NCBI GenBank assembly: GCA_964581515.1
Contig: CAZOOV010000003.1
Coordinates: 62,001-126,000 of the forward strand
Source: JACJVV01 sp964581515
GTDB taxonomy: Archaea; Nanobdellota; Nanobdellia; Woesearchaeales; JACJVV01
DNA length: 64,000 bases
Direction of reading: 5' to 3'
Shown in pieces: positions 43,475 through 53,241 of this stretch; within the stretch, counting starts at the first letter, position 1, and every line of letters starts with the position of its first letter. The notes under the pieces were generated by a model. That model did no database searches and was not told the origin of the DNA. It saw nothing but the letters and a program-made list of their open reading frames with translations. Position numbers and translations under genes: made by a program.

Positions 43475-44122
43475 CTATTCTTTTTTTTTATTTTTTGTCT
43501 TACTTTTCTTACTATTTTTCTTTTTAGCTTTAGTTTTTTTTGTATTCTTACCATTTCCAACTTTTTTCTTAGCTTTATTACTTTTTATTTTCTTATTTGC
43601 TTTTTTCTTATTACTTTTTACTTTTTTATTTGCTTTTTTTTTCATTACCTTTGTTGTCTTTTTTATTTTATTTATTTTGCTCTTTTTTCTTTTTTTTGCT
43701 CTATAAATTTTAGATTCTGGTCTATGTATTTTAACTTTTATTTCTTTAAATATATTGCATTTTTTTCTAATAATTCTTTTTAGAAATAAACTAATTGCTC
43801 CAAAGATAATTATCATTGATAATGTTCCTAGCTCATTTCCAATACAGAATAAACCAATTATATAACCTAAAACAATACCTATTATAGGAAGACTAAAATA
43901 TAACATAAGTATAGAAGTATTTTTATGAAGGTGCATTTCGAATTTAACTCTATCACCTTTCTTTAAGTCTTTATGATGTAATCTTTTTTTAACAGGTATT
44001 ATTTTCTTTTTAGTTTTACCTGGGAATAAATGTTTAATTCGTTTATCTTTAGCAATAGTTTTATGTGCTACTTCAATATATACTCTTCTTTTGTCTTTGC
44101 TGTGTACTTTTCCCCTTTTCAT
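43475..44122 (-). CDS. RseC/MucC-like membrane protein with Lys-rich tail
   Basis: A 215-residue protein. Residues 1-70 are basic beta-rich (GKVHSKDKRRVYIEVAH), followed by KKGDRVKFEMHLHKN and two membrane helices (LYFSLPIIGIVLGYIIGLF and LSMIIIFGAISLFL), an arrangement resembling RseC/MucC proteins. The last 80 residues are almost all Lys, Asn and Ser, and probably bind nucleic acid or stay disordered. I chose ATG 44122, because GTTTATAAACC lies 26 bases upstream, giving a leaderless start; an earlier ATG at 44155 would sit upstream of that TATA box. The Phe-rich frame on the other strand is only its shadow. Confidence 0.72.
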   Translation of the reverse strand: MKRGKVHSKDKRRVYIEVAHKTIAKDKRIKHLFPGKTKKKIIPVKKRLHHKDLKKGDRVKFEMHLHKNTSILMLYFSLPIIGIVLGYIIGLFCIGNELGTLSMIIIFGAISLFLKRIIRKKCNIFKEIKVKIHRPESKIYRAKKRKKSKINKIKKTTKVMKKKANKKVKSNKKKANKKIKSNKAKKKVGNGKNTKKTKAKKKNSKKSKTKNKKKE

Positions 44123-44228
44123 CGGGTATATCTTAAGGCAGTGGTTTATAAACATTTTCTTTGAGTTTTGATTTTTTTGCGAATTTTATATGAGAAATTA
44201 TTTAAAATACCTCTTGTTGCTTGATAAC

Positions 44229-44897
44229 ATGCAACTGAAAGACATAAAGAAAGATATAAACAAGGATTTATACAGTGTTCTTGAGAAATTTAAGATTGAT
44301 GAGTTAAGACCATGTCAAGAAAAAGCACTCAAGGCAAAACTTTTGGAATACAAGAATATGCTTGTCTGTACTCCTACCGCTTCTGGGAAAACTTTGATAG
44401 CAGAGATTGCTGCACTTCAAAACATCACTTCTAGCAGAGGTAAGGTTGTATATATCGTTCCATTAAAAGCACTTGCAAGCGAGAAATATAAATCATTCAA
44501 GGAAAGATATGGTCATCTTGTAAAAGTTGGCATGTCAATAGGAGATATAGATAGCAGTGATTCTTATTTATCAACATATGATTTCATAATCTGTACAGCA
44601 GAAAAATTTGATTCACTCTTAAGGCATCATACTCCTTGGCTGAAATATGTATCTTGTTTAATTGTTGATGAAGTGCATCTGATGAATGATCCTGGCAGAG
44701 GACCTACACTAGAAGTAATAATTACACTCATCAGGCATCTGATAAAGGATATACAGCTTCTTGCATTATCTGCAACTATTGGTAATCCTGAACAGCTTGC
44801 TGATTGGCTTGATGCAGAACTGATTATCGATTCTTGGCGACCAGTAGAGCTTAAGCATGGAGTTTATCATGAAGGCAAGATAGAATTCATGAAGTAG
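44229..44897 (+). pseudogene. Truncated Hel308-type Ski2-like helicase (first RecA domain only)
   Basis: The 222-residue product has the N-terminal Hel308 features: LRPCQEKALK (Q motif), TPTASGKT (Walker A), VPLKALASEKY, DEVHLMND (motif II) and LSATIGN (motif III), then stops shortly after VELKHGVYHEGKIEF. Full Hel308 is about 700 residues with a second RecA domain and a ratchet domain, all missing here. A minus-strand gene begins within the last 11 bases. TTTAAAAT lies 25 bases before ATG 44229, so it may still be expressed. The upstream ATG 44190 precedes that box and is unlikely. Confidence 0.8.
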
Positions 44898-45762
44898 GCT
44901 TTACAGGCTTGTCGTTCTCAACAATATATGATTCTTTCTGGAATGCTTTCTCTACTCTTTCTGGATATTCGACAACTATGGATGGTCTGAAATCATCTTT
45001 GACTACTTCTCTAATTATGCCTCTTTCGCTTGTTACTTCATAGAAGAATTTCATACCAACCCTACAGTCTTTTATATTTGGTGTCTTATCCTGGAAATAA
45101 TAGATTGTATCTGTATAATTGCATCCTATATATCTCATGAAGTCTTCATTGCTGTCATAAAGATGAGATAATCTTTCTCTAGACATATTTCCGTATTGCA
45201 TGAATGTCCTTAATCTTCCTAATAGTGGAGGTGAGATGTATCTTCTTCTTCCTCTGGTTGGAAATATGAACTGTTTGGAAGCCATCCTCTGCCACCTCCA
45301 TAATGTCTGGTGGTTGATAAGGCCTAATGAGTCTCTACATGCTTCCAGATTATATTTTGTATCAAGAAAGAATACTCTTGTCTCCCATAATGGAACAAAA
45401 AGCTCTCTTTTCTTTATTGATTTCCTGGCCCTGAACTTTCCATCATGGTAATCTGCAATGAGCTGGCAGGCGCTTATATTGAATCTCTCTGCCAACACTT
45501 TTAGGCTTGGCCAGCCTTTAAGATTGGGCTTAACTCCTTCAATAAGATTATCCAAGCTCTCTTGAGGAAATAGGTATTTTCTATCCTTTTTTATAGCAGT
45601 TACTTCTCTTTTTTCTACAGTTATTGTATTTATATCTATAAAGTTATGGTCATAGTCAAACCAACCCCTATCTAGGATATTTTTAATTGTGCTTGTAGCT
45701 AAACCAGTAATATTTGATACTTCTCTTGTTGTATAATGCTTCTCGCCTTCTATGATTAACAT
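44887..45762 (-). CDS. Helix-turn-helix DNA-binding protein
   Basis: A 291-residue protein with an N-terminal excisionase/MerR-type helix-turn-helix (YTTREVSNITGLATSTIKNIL), a second helical motif (PSLKVLAERFNISACQLIADYHDGKF), an arginine-rich RGRRRYISPPLLGRLRTFM and a beta-rich C-terminus (VGMKFFYEVTSERGIIREVV). It seems to contain more than one DNA-binding unit. The gene ends 11 bases inside the truncated helicase, so the break point may reflect an insertion or rearrangement. Regulatory target not known. Confidence 0.75.
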   Translation of the reverse strand: MLIIEGEKHYTTREVSNITGLATSTIKNILDRGWFDYDHNFIDINTITVEKREVTAIKKDRKYLFPQESLDNLIEGVKPNLKGWPSLKVLAERFNISACQLIADYHDGKFRARKSIKKRELFVPLWETRVFFLDTKYNLEACRDSLGLINHQTLWRWQRMASKQFIFPTRGRRRYISPPLLGRLRTFMQYGNMSRERLSHLYDSNEDFMRYIGCNYTDTIYYFQDKTPNIKDCRVGMKFFYEVTSERGIIREVVKDDFRPSIVVEYPERVEKAFQKESYIVENDKPVKPTS

Positions 45763-45849
45763 GCTTTTTATGTTGTTGTAACTTGCTTTATAATAATTGG
45801 CAATCTTTCAGCAGAAAAGTTTAAAAAGAATCTAATTCTTGTCATATCT

Positions 45850-46599
45850 ATGTTTCAAGTATGGTTTTATTCACTAGCATCAGTATTTATCATCAGTCTT
45901 ATCTCATTTATAGGGATACTCACATTTTCAATAAAGGCAGATAAGCTTAAGTCTTTCCTTATTTATTTCTTAAGCTTTTCAGCAGGTGCATTGTTCGGAG
46001 ACGCTTTTATTCATCTAATTCCTGAAATAGTTGCAGAAGCAGGATTTGGTCTTAACATATCTATATATATAATCTTAGGAATAGTTTTCTCTTTTACGAT
46101 AGAGAAGGTAATACATTGGAATCATTGTCATTTACCTATTACAAAGACACATGTACATCCTTTTTCAATTATGAATCTTGTAGGAGATGGTGTACATAAT
46201 CTCATTGATGGCATTATCATTGGTGCAAGTTATCTTATGAGTATCCCTCTAGGCATCTATACTTCAATTGCTATTGTTTTACATGAGATACCTCAAGAGA
46301 TAGGTGATTTTGGAGTCTTATTGCATGGGGGATTTACTAAGTCTAAGGCACTTATTCTTAATTTTCTTATTGCTTTGATTTCTATAGTAGGAGTTGTTAT
46401 AGCTTTAGTGCTTGGTTCTTATATTGATGGCATAACTATATTTTTGGTTCCTTTTGCTGCAGGAAGCTTCATTTACATAGCTGGTTCTGATCTTATACCT
46501 GAACTTCATAAAGAATGCGAGACTTCTAGATCATTGATGCAACTATTGATGTTTATCTTTGGTGTACTTGTAATGGTGGGATTAGTGTTTCTTGGTTAA
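45850..46599 (+). CDS. ZIP-family metal transporter
   Basis: The 249-residue integral membrane protein has eight hydrophobic segments and the two ZIP metal-site helices: DGVHNLIDGIIIGASY (TM4) and LHEIPQEIGDFGVLLHGG (TM5). A His-rich loop (HWNHCHLPITKTHVHP) lies before TM4, as usual. It should import zinc, iron or manganese into the cytoplasm. It stands alone on the plus strand; no metal regulator lies beside it. A TATA-like stretch TTTAAAAAG is about 25 bp before the start. Confidence 0.93.
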   Translation: MFQVWFYSLASVFIISLISFIGILTFSIKADKLKSFLIYFLSFSAGALFGDAFIHLIPEIVAEAGFGLNISIYIILGIVFSFTIEKVIHWNHCHLPITKTHVHPFSIMNLVGDGVHNLIDGIIIGASYLMSIPLGIYTSIAIVLHEIPQEIGDFGVLLHGGFTKSKALILNFLIALISIVGVVIALVLGSYIDGITIFLVPFAAGSFIYIAGSDLIPELHKECETSRSLMQLLMFIFGVLVMVGLVFLG

Positions 46600-46669
46600 T
46601 TACTTCTAGAATAAATCTGAGAATAATAAAAAATAGATATAATATTAATAAAGAATAATAATAAAGAAG

Positions 46670-47236
46670 TTAGTTTATTGAGACAAGTTCAACTTCAAAT
46701 ATCAATGTTTCTCCTGCAAATTTACCATTTTTGTCAACAATCACAAAGTCTTCTCCTACTTCCCTTATTGTTGCAAAACTAAGTCTGCCTAATGATTTGT
46801 AGTATGAGAATTGTCTTCCTTCTTCTATAGTTACTTTTGGATAATCTTCGCTGAATTCTTCAAATGTAAGGTTTTCTAATAATGATTCATTTAATATTCC
46901 ATATGCTTCTTCTGGGGGGATTGTCAAAACTTTCTTTTCTCCAATCAGCATTCCTATTACACCATTATCAAAACCTTTTATCACTTGGCCTTCTCCTGCA
47001 ATAAATGTTAGAGGCTGAAATCTTGATTTGGACATATTATTTGCTAATGCAACTTCTTCTATATTTGTGTCAAACACAGAGCCATCAGTTAATTTTCCAG
47101 TGTACCATACTTCTATTGTATCACCATTTGTGACATTTGGTTGTGGAGGGACGCTTTTACTGCATCCAGTTGTCATTGATATTAAGAATAATGTAAATAT
47201 GATAAATACGATTGCTGAGAAAGTTATCTTCTTCAT
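46670..47236 (-). CDS. FKBP-type peptidyl-prolyl isomerase lipoprotein
   Basis: A 188-residue protein with a signal sequence and lipobox TTGC (Cys25). The mature part starts with FKBP strands (VEVWYTGKLTDGSVFDTN-type segment at about 41-58), then FIAGEGQVIKGFDNGVIGMLIGEKKVLTIPPEEAYG, the isomerase core, with an insert-in-flap region like that of SlyD-type archaeal FKBPs. It should assist folding of exported proteins outside the membrane. It overlaps the LysK stop by four bases, an odd pairing for expression. Confidence 0.93.
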   Translation of the reverse strand: MKKITFSAIVFIIFTLFLISMTTGCSKSVPPQPNVTNGDTIEVWYTGKLTDGSVFDTNIEEVALANNMSKSRFQPLTFIAGEGQVIKGFDNGVIGMLIGEKKVLTIPPEEAYGILNESLLENLTFEEFSEDYPKVTIEEGRQFSYYKSLGRLSFATIREVGEDFVIVDKNGKFAGETLIFEVELVSIN

Positions 47237-48834
47237 AGTAAATCACTAATCCTTTCTTTTCCTATCTCTTCTATGAATCCAGCAAGTTTTGGTCCTCTAT
47301 CTTTTGAGATTATTGCTTGATAGCATAATTGGAAAAAGTCCTTCATCCCCATTTCAAGTGATTTTGGGATATCAAAGATTGCATTCTCAAGATCATCTCC
47401 TTTTTTATCGCTGTTGATTGCTTCTTTGAGCATTACAAGTGCTTTTTTCTGGTTATCATCAAGATTGTTTAACAACTCTTGATTCTTTTCTTTGTTAATA
47501 TGAAATTTGAAATTATCATCTGCATATTTCATAAGCCAGTTTTTTGCGCAGCTTATCCTTGTCTTTAGCCGTGCTTCGTCTTTCTTATTTTTGATTTGAT
47601 CTTTATAATGATTGTATGCTTCTTCTTCATCCATGTCTTTTATGCATAATAGGGTTGTTATTTCTCTAAATTGTACCTGTATAGGCATGTCTTTAGGAAT
47701 GTTTTTTAGCTCTTCATCAACTTGTGAGAGTTCATAGATCAGTTTATTCTTCTCTTTGTCTTTATCACTTACTTCTTCTTTTCCATAATATATCCTTTCT
47801 GCTTTGTCAAAATCTTCATATATTTTTATTACGTCCTGGTCAAATGATATAGCGAATTCTGTGTTTGGTCTTGTACCTGCAAATAGAAAGCGTACAATCT
47901 CAGGTTCATATATCTCCAGACAATCTTTAAGTGTTACGACATCTCCTGAAGAAGAGGATATTTTTCCACCGCCACCTTTTATCCTGATGAAATCATACAT
48001 AGTGTAGCTTGGTGCGTTCTTGTTCCATACTTTGCTTACAATCTCTTTTCCTGTAGTATATGAACTTCCAGGAGATGAATGATCTTTTCCTCCTGGCTCA
48101 AAATGAACATCTTCAAAATCCCAACGCATAGGCCAATCTACACGCCATAATAATTTGACAATGCCTTTTTTCCTGAAATCAAAAGTTTCAGTATGTCCAC
48201 ATTCACATTCATAATATAAATCATAATCTCCTTTCCATTCTTGCTTTGTGATTGTGTCTTTTTTGCATTTGTCGCAGAAAATAGCAGTTGGAAGCCAGTC
48301 ATCTGAAAGAGGCTCTTTCCTGTGTTCATTTAGTATTTCCTTGATTGTGTCTGTGTTTTCAAGAGCTTTCTTTATGCCTTCTGCATACTTGCATTCACTG
48401 TACATATCTGCTTGATATTTGTATTCTGGATTGATACCTACTAAAGGTATACTTTCTTCAACTTCTTTTAGATTCTTTTCTGCATAACTAGAACATTTGC
48501 CTGTTGTATCTGGTGTATCTACAATACTCATCCTGAGATGTTCTTTTAGTTTGTCTTGGTCCGGCATATTCTTTGGAACTTTTCTGAATACATCATAATT
48601 GTCCCATGAATGAAGATGTCTTACATTCTTTCCCATGTATTTGAATGCCCTTTTGACCAGGTCGACTGTTATCATCTCCCTGAAGTTTCCTATATGGATC
48701 ACTCCTGATGGAGTCACACCTGATGCACAAGTGTATAATTCCTGTTCTCCATGCTGGCCTATTGTGCTTCTTACAGAGCTGAATGCCCAATGCATAGGAT
48801 ATTTCTCTTCTGATTTAGCCTTATCTTCCGACAT
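47233..48834 (-). CDS. lysK: Lysyl-tRNA synthetase, class I
   Basis: The 533-residue enzyme has the class I motifs: SGVIHIGNFREMITVDLV (HIGH-like HIGN) at about 40-57 and KISSSSG (KMSKS-like) near 287. Zinc-type cysteines occur at FCDKCKK and YECECGH (about 190-215). Class I LysRS is found in most archaea and few bacteria. A helical C-terminal anticodon-binding part follows. No regulation visible; the following gene overlaps by four bases. Confidence 0.96.
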   Translation of the reverse strand: MSEDKAKSEEKYPMHWAFSSVRSTIGQHGEQELYTCASGVTPSGVIHIGNFREMITVDLVKRAFKYMGKNVRHLHSWDNYDVFRKVPKNMPDQDKLKEHLRMSIVDTPDTTGKCSSYAEKNLKEVEESIPLVGINPEYKYQADMYSECKYAEGIKKALENTDTIKEILNEHRKEPLSDDWLPTAIFCDKCKKDTITKQEWKGDYDLYYECECGHTETFDFRKKGIVKLLWRVDWPMRWDFEDVHFEPGGKDHSSPGSSYTTGKEIVSKVWNKNAPSYTMYDFIRIKGGGGKISSSSGDVVTLKDCLEIYEPEIVRFLFAGTRPNTEFAISFDQDVIKIYEDFDKAERIYYGKEEVSDKDKEKNKLIYELSQVDEELKNIPKDMPIQVQFREITTLLCIKDMDEEEAYNHYKDQIKNKKDEARLKTRISCAKNWLMKYADDNFKFHINKEKNQELLNNLDDNQKKALVMLKEAINSDKKGDDLENAIFDIPKSLEMGMKDFFQLCYQAIISKDRGPKLAGFIEEIGKERISDLL

Positions 48835-48897
48835 GTTTAGAATGAACTTGGATTGTTATATAAATAATTCGGTTTAGATAGAATAGATTGTATTTTT

Positions 48898-50127
48898 TTA
48901 CCAAGCTTGTTTTATATTAATTGGATAATTTCCACTTATGGTATTATTATTTCTTCTAAGATATTCGCTGGTGACTTCTGGAGCTCTTCTTTTTGAAGAA
49001 TAAACGCTAAATGAACTTATTTCTTTTGATCCTGGAGGAAAATGATGACTATAATAATAGCTGACTGCTCCACCTTCGTCACATCTGTTTCCGGTGATTC
49101 TGTTATTTTGTAAAATGAAAGTTGACATGCCTAATCTAATTGCTGCACCCCTTTTAGGTGATTTGTTACTTGTTATCTTATTTCCATCGATGTCAACACA
49201 GCTTTCACTGACATAAATTCCTCCTCCATTAGATGTTGCTTTATTATCTTTTATTGTATTGTTCTTGATTATTACGCCACCATCTTTTATGTATATTCCA
49301 CCACCATATTTTGCAGTATTGTCATGTATATTATTATCGAATATTGCTTCGGATCTGAATCTTTCTGATCCTGTACTCTTTAGATAAACTCCTCCTCCTT
49401 TTTCAGCGTTGTTCCCATATATCTCACAGTCTCTTACAAATGAACCATCATTTACAAGAAGCAGTCCTCCTCCAATTCTTATATCTTTATCACTAAGCAT
49501 TACTTTAGGTCCACCTTTGTAGTACCATCCAAATAAGACATCTTTCTCAGCTCTTCCGCTACCTTCTGTTATGACACAATCTTCAAGAAAACTTCTTGTT
49601 CCAACAAGCGTTATATTTCCCCATCTTTTTTCTGTTGCTCTGAATGTAATCTTGTCTCTTGGAGTGCCTTTAGCGACTAATCTTCCACCATAGCATACAA
49701 TACCACAATTTGGCATGAAAGATAATCTTGTACCAGGTTCAATCTCTAGTACGCCTCCTTTTTCAATCTTTATCTCAAATGATATATTATAATTGTCTTT
49801 TTTTAATAAAATATATTCTGTCAAGTTTGGCAGTTTTTCTCCTAGTGAGCTTAGATATCTTTTCTCTTCTTCCTTTTTTTGTCTTTCAAGTTCTGCTGCT
49901 CTTCTTCTTCTTTCTCTCTCATTTAATTTTGGCTGTATCGTGTTTCTATTGTAATCTTTGACCTTCTTATCAAGGTCTAACACATCAGAACTTACCTCAT
50001 GCTTCTCTTGGCTTGGTTTTGACAGGATATCTTCCAGATTTCTCGGTGATTCTGCGGTTGCAGAAGCTGATGCCAGCAATAAACCCAAAGAAAGCGTGCA
50101 ATTTTGGATGAATCTTTTAAACCTCAT
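48898..50127 (-). CDS. Secreted right-handed beta-helix protein (paralog 1)
   Basis: A 409-residue exported protein with a Sec signal (LSLGLLLASASATAESP, cleavage after ATA). A basic/acidic linker (RRRRAAELERQKKEEEKRY, about 70-90) precedes a parallel beta-helix: IEPGTRLSFMPNCGIVCYGG, then repeated units such as GGGVYLKS, GGGIYIKDGGVIIKNNTI and GGGIYVSESCVDIDGNKI, as in PbH1/right-handed beta-helix surface proteins. No catalytic residues of polysaccharide lyases are clear. It is paralogous to the next upstream gene (382 aa) and probably a cell-surface protein. Confidence 0.83.
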   Translation of the reverse strand: MRFKRFIQNCTLSLGLLLASASATAESPRNLEDILSKPSQEKHEVSSDVLDLDKKVKDYNRNTIQPKLNERERRRRAAELERQKKEEEKRYLSSLGEKLPNLTEYILLKKDNYNISFEIKIEKGGVLEIEPGTRLSFMPNCGIVCYGGRLVAKGTPRDKITFRATEKRWGNITLVGTRSFLEDCVITEGSGRAEKDVLFGWYYKGGPKVMLSDKDIRIGGGLLLVNDGSFVRDCEIYGNNAEKGGGVYLKSTGSERFRSEAIFDNNIHDNTAKYGGGIYIKDGGVIIKNNTIKDNKATSNGGGIYVSESCVDIDGNKITSNKSPKRGAAIRLGMSTFILQNNRITGNRCDEGGAVSYYYSHHFPPGSKEISSFSVYSSKRRAPEVTSEYLRRNNNTISGNYPINIKQAW

Positions 50128-50200
50128 ATTTCTAAGAAGATGTTAATGGTTATTATTATATAAATTTATGCAAGTTCAATATTACCTAATTGATTTCTTA

Positions 50201-51349
50201 TCAATCCCTGTCGAATTGAATGTCAAGATAACTAAATATGTAATCTTCTTTTCCTTTATTTCTGCTAATGTCATTATTTCTTCTTGTTAAGAATTCCCAA
50301 CTTCCTTTTGTACCTGGATAATCACCTATATTTATTTTTTTAGGACGTACATAAGGATGCATATTCCAATGAGATGATCCTGGTTCCATAAAGAACATTC
50401 TTTCTGCAGCCATGCCTCCTCCACGTTCTGCTTTATTATCTCGTACTTTATTATCTTTCATGAATGTTGCTCCGCTCTGTACATATAATCCACCACCATT
50501 CTTAGCAGTATTTCCAGTAATCTGATTTCCATATAATTCAGCATTAGAACCTCTTATGAATATGGCTCCTCCATGTTTTGCTGTATTTCCTCTTAGGGTA
50601 TTTCCTCTGAGGAGTGCTTGTGTACTACCCAAATATATGGCTCCACCTTCACCACCACTGTTCTGGTAGAATTCACAATCTATTATCTTTATATCTTGTT
50701 TATATTTATTCCATGATTCGAATGATACAGGGTCGTCTGCAGATATTGCTCCTCCTCCAACTCTTGATGAACTATTATTCCTGAATACAGATTGTCCAAG
50801 ATATAATTTGCTCCTATATGCATGGATTGCTCCCCCTCCATCAACTCTTCTTGGATTTCTAACTCCACTATTGCTGAAATTACAATATTCAAATGAAGCT
50901 TCAGAACCATCAAGCAGAAGACTAGACCATTTTCCTGAACTTGATGTTAAATTTATCCTATCACTAGAAGTACCTTTTGCTATAATGAAACCTCTTTTGC
51001 AAGTGATTCCTCTTCCATTAGCAAAATCTAGAGTGACTCCTGGTTCAATGTGAAGTGTTCCTCCATTAATGATAAGGTCTTTGTTAATACGATACCTTCC
51101 ACTCTCAATAGTAGCTTCCCCTGTAAGATTATCGAGTTTGTTCCAAGTCTTTTGCATTCTGTCTCGTTTTTGTATCTTTGCATCTATGACTGCACCATAT
51201 CTTCTTACATTCTCATATAATTCAAGAAAATCAGTACTGTAGCTTATCTCATCAAGACTGTTTCTTGTTGCAGCTACTACTTTTGTACTTATACTGCCTC
51301 CTAGAATACACGCTGAAAGTGTTATTGACAATAAACGTTCTAATCCCAT
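50201..51349 (-). CDS. Secreted right-handed beta-helix protein (paralog 2)
   Basis: A 382-residue exported protein with a signal peptide (LLSITLSACILGGSISTKVVA) and a beta-helix region: IEPGVTLDFANGRGITCKRG, then GGGAISADDPV, GGAIYLGSTQALLRGNTLRG, GGAIFIRGSNAELYGNQITG and GGGLYVQSGATFMKDNKV. The layout and the IEPG start of the helix are shared with its neighbour, so they come from a duplication; spacing of 73 bases may allow one transcript. It lacks the long basic linker of its paralog. Confidence 0.83.
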   Translation of the reverse strand: MGLERLLSITLSACILGGSISTKVVAATRNSLDEISYSTDFLELYENVRRYGAVIDAKIQKRDRMQKTWNKLDNLTGEATIESGRYRINKDLIINGGTLHIEPGVTLDFANGRGITCKRGFIIAKGTSSDRINLTSSSGKWSSLLLDGSEASFEYCNFSNSGVRNPRRVDGGGAIHAYRSKLYLGQSVFRNNSSSRVGGGAISADDPVSFESWNKYKQDIKIIDCEFYQNSGGEGGAIYLGSTQALLRGNTLRGNTAKHGGAIFIRGSNAELYGNQITGNTAKNGGGLYVQSGATFMKDNKVRDNKAERGGGMAAERMFFMEPGSSHWNMHPYVRPKKINIGDYPGTKGSWEFLTRRNNDISRNKGKEDYIFSYLDIQFDRD

Positions 51350-51414
51350 TTTTCTAATTTGACGTTAATGGATGTGATTATATAAATTTAACTTTTAGAA
51401 ATTTGTGGGTTGGT

Positions 51415-53148
51415 TTATTTTTTAGGCTCTATCTGATATTCCTTGTCAGGAACTGTCTGTGGGAAAAGCATGTCTAAGAACTTCTCAACTGCAGGCTGTG
51501 GATCAAAGTGTGCAAATCCAATATTCCATAATGTCTTTATTATGCAATAACTTCTGCTGTCTACTTTTGGAACTACGAAATCAACTCCAAGTACTGGTAT
51601 ATCTATTGCGTAAGAAGCAGCTAGTGCAGCATCTTTTATTCTTTGGCTAACTTTGTCTGTGACATCTTTCATAGTGCCGCCTGTACGGATATTTGTGTTA
51701 AATCTGACTTTGATGGTTCTTTTTGCTGGAAGTATGTCATCCATATTATATCCATAATGTGCAATGCACTCTTTTGTCTCATCATCAAAAGGCACTATGC
51801 TTTCACCTTTTGTTGCAGCTATTCTTCTTCTGTTGAGTTTATTTATGAGTTCTCTTATTTTATGTTTTCCTGTACCTGTTATTTTTGGTGATTCTCTGAG
51901 ACCAGCAGCTACAACTTCATTGTTTATTACGAGAACACGTACGTGTTTTCCTGTTGCTAATTTCTCTATCACTACTTCTTCTGAATATTTTTTTGCTTTT
52001 TTTATAGCAGAAGTTAAGTCACTGAATTTTTTTATTTCTGTTGTAATGCCTTCTCTTTTCTCAATATCAGCTGGTTTAACTACTAGATTCTTATTTTTTC
52101 TTAAGAACGCTCTTATTTCTTTTTCATCATCTGCAATAATTTGTTCAGGTACAGATAATCCTGCATCTTTAAGCAGCCTATTGCTTACACTATAATCCCT
52201 GCATATACTCATAGCTACTGCGCTTGTCATATCAGACAATGATTCTCTACATATGATCTTTTTGCCGCCTAATGTTAATGAATAATAATCTTTTTCCTTG
52301 TCAATAGTTTCAACTAGAATGCCTCGTTTTCTTGCAGCCTTGATAATCTCTTTAGAATAGGGGTTGAGATCTTCATCTGAAGTAGGAGGTGTAAATAAAG
52401 CTTCATTTGCTGGATTTTTATGCTTTAAACAGAATCTTTGAACACGTTTGAAGCCAAGCATCCTGTATAATGCCATTGCTTCATTATTCTTAGACATTAC
52501 AGAAAGATAAAAATATCTTCTTCCTTTCTTCTTATAATAATTTATGAAATATGCTAAGAGAGCGATTCCTATCTTTGGATATGTTGCTTGTGGATCAACT
52601 GCTACTCCCCAAATACTAGCACCTTTTCTGGGGTCATTATATATTAATTGATGATCAACACCTGCGGCTGTCCCAATAGGTTCACCAGTCTTTTTGTCTC
52701 TTACTAAAATTTGCATGAGTTTTTTTGATTTTCTGTCTTTCCATGCTGAGACTGGTTCAATAGGCGACATATGTCTTGCTTTGTATATAGCATTGATAAT
52801 ATCTATATCTGACTTTTTTCGTATTTCATCGATTATAAAATTATTTGTATCTATTTTTATTTGATCTGCTTTCTCTAAATCGAGTCGCATAACATAAGAT
52901 GGGTCAACAAATATCTCATGAGGTGCTTTAGATATTGTGATATGAGGATGTTTTGAGTTCATAACTATGTCTCTTTCACCTTTTTTTTCTTGACACAGCA
53001 TCTTTGCAAGTTCAGAAGCTTTCTTGAAGGAATCTGCAAAAATGAGCCTTCCCCAACCCATATGAATATAAGAATTATATTTCTTTTTTGATTTAGTCTT
53101 CTTTTCTGTTTTGTCTGTTGTTTTCTTATTCTCTTTTTTGATTGCTAT
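51415..53148 (-). CDS. ngg: N-acetylglutaminylglutamine synthetase (GNAT + ATP-grasp)
   Basis: The core has GWGRLIF, APHEIFVDPSYVMRL, a GNAT acetyltransferase segment (IWGVAVDPQATYPKIGIALL, about 170-190 of the ATG form) and a C-terminal ATP-grasp domain (NLVVKPAD, VIEKLATGKHVRVLVI, IPVLGVDFVV), as in the bacterial enzyme that makes the osmolyte N-acetylglutaminylglutamine amide. The first ATG (53061) lies just before GWGRLIF, but bacterial homologs extend further. An open extension of 29 Lys-rich codons reaches ATA 53148, which lies six bases after AGGTGA and downstream of TTTAAATA, so translation may start at this ATA. The amidotransferase partner is not in the window. Confidence 0.85.
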   Translation of the reverse strand: MAIKKENKKTTDKTEKKTKSKKKYNSYIHMGWGRLIFADSFKKASELAKMLCQEKKGERDIVMNSKHPHITISKAPHEIFVDPSYVMRLDLEKADQIKIDTNNFIIDEIRKKSDIDIINAIYKARHMSPIEPVSAWKDRKSKKLMQILVRDKKTGEPIGTAAGVDHQLIYNDPRKGASIWGVAVDPQATYPKIGIALLAYFINYYKKKGRRYFYLSVMSKNNEAMALYRMLGFKRVQRFCLKHKNPANEALFTPPTSDEDLNPYSKEIIKAARKRGILVETIDKEKDYYSLTLGGKKIICRESLSDMTSAVAMSICRDYSVSNRLLKDAGLSVPEQIIADDEKEIRAFLRKNKNLVVKPADIEKREGITTEIKKFSDLTSAIKKAKKYSEEVVIEKLATGKHVRVLVINNEVVAAGLRESPKITGTGKHKIRELINKLNRRRIAATKGESIVPFDDETKECIAHYGYNMDDILPAKRTIKVRFNTNIRTGGTMKDVTDKVSQRIKDAALAASYAIDIPVLGVDFVVPKVDSRSYCIIKTLWNIGFAHFDPQPAVEKFLDMLFPQTVPDKEYQIEPKK

Positions 53149-53241
53149 AAAAGATCACCTGTGAAAATTTACTTATAGATATTATTTAAAGTTTATGGTT
53201 TAGAATGTTTATTGCTTTAGGTTTATATCTATTGTAAGGTC

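Noticed and set aside
43437..43783. Phe/Leu-rich open frames on the plus strand that look like membrane proteins
   Set aside because: They are the exact antisense of the Lys-rich tail of the RseC-like gene; AAA/AAG codons on one strand read as Phe/Leu on the other.
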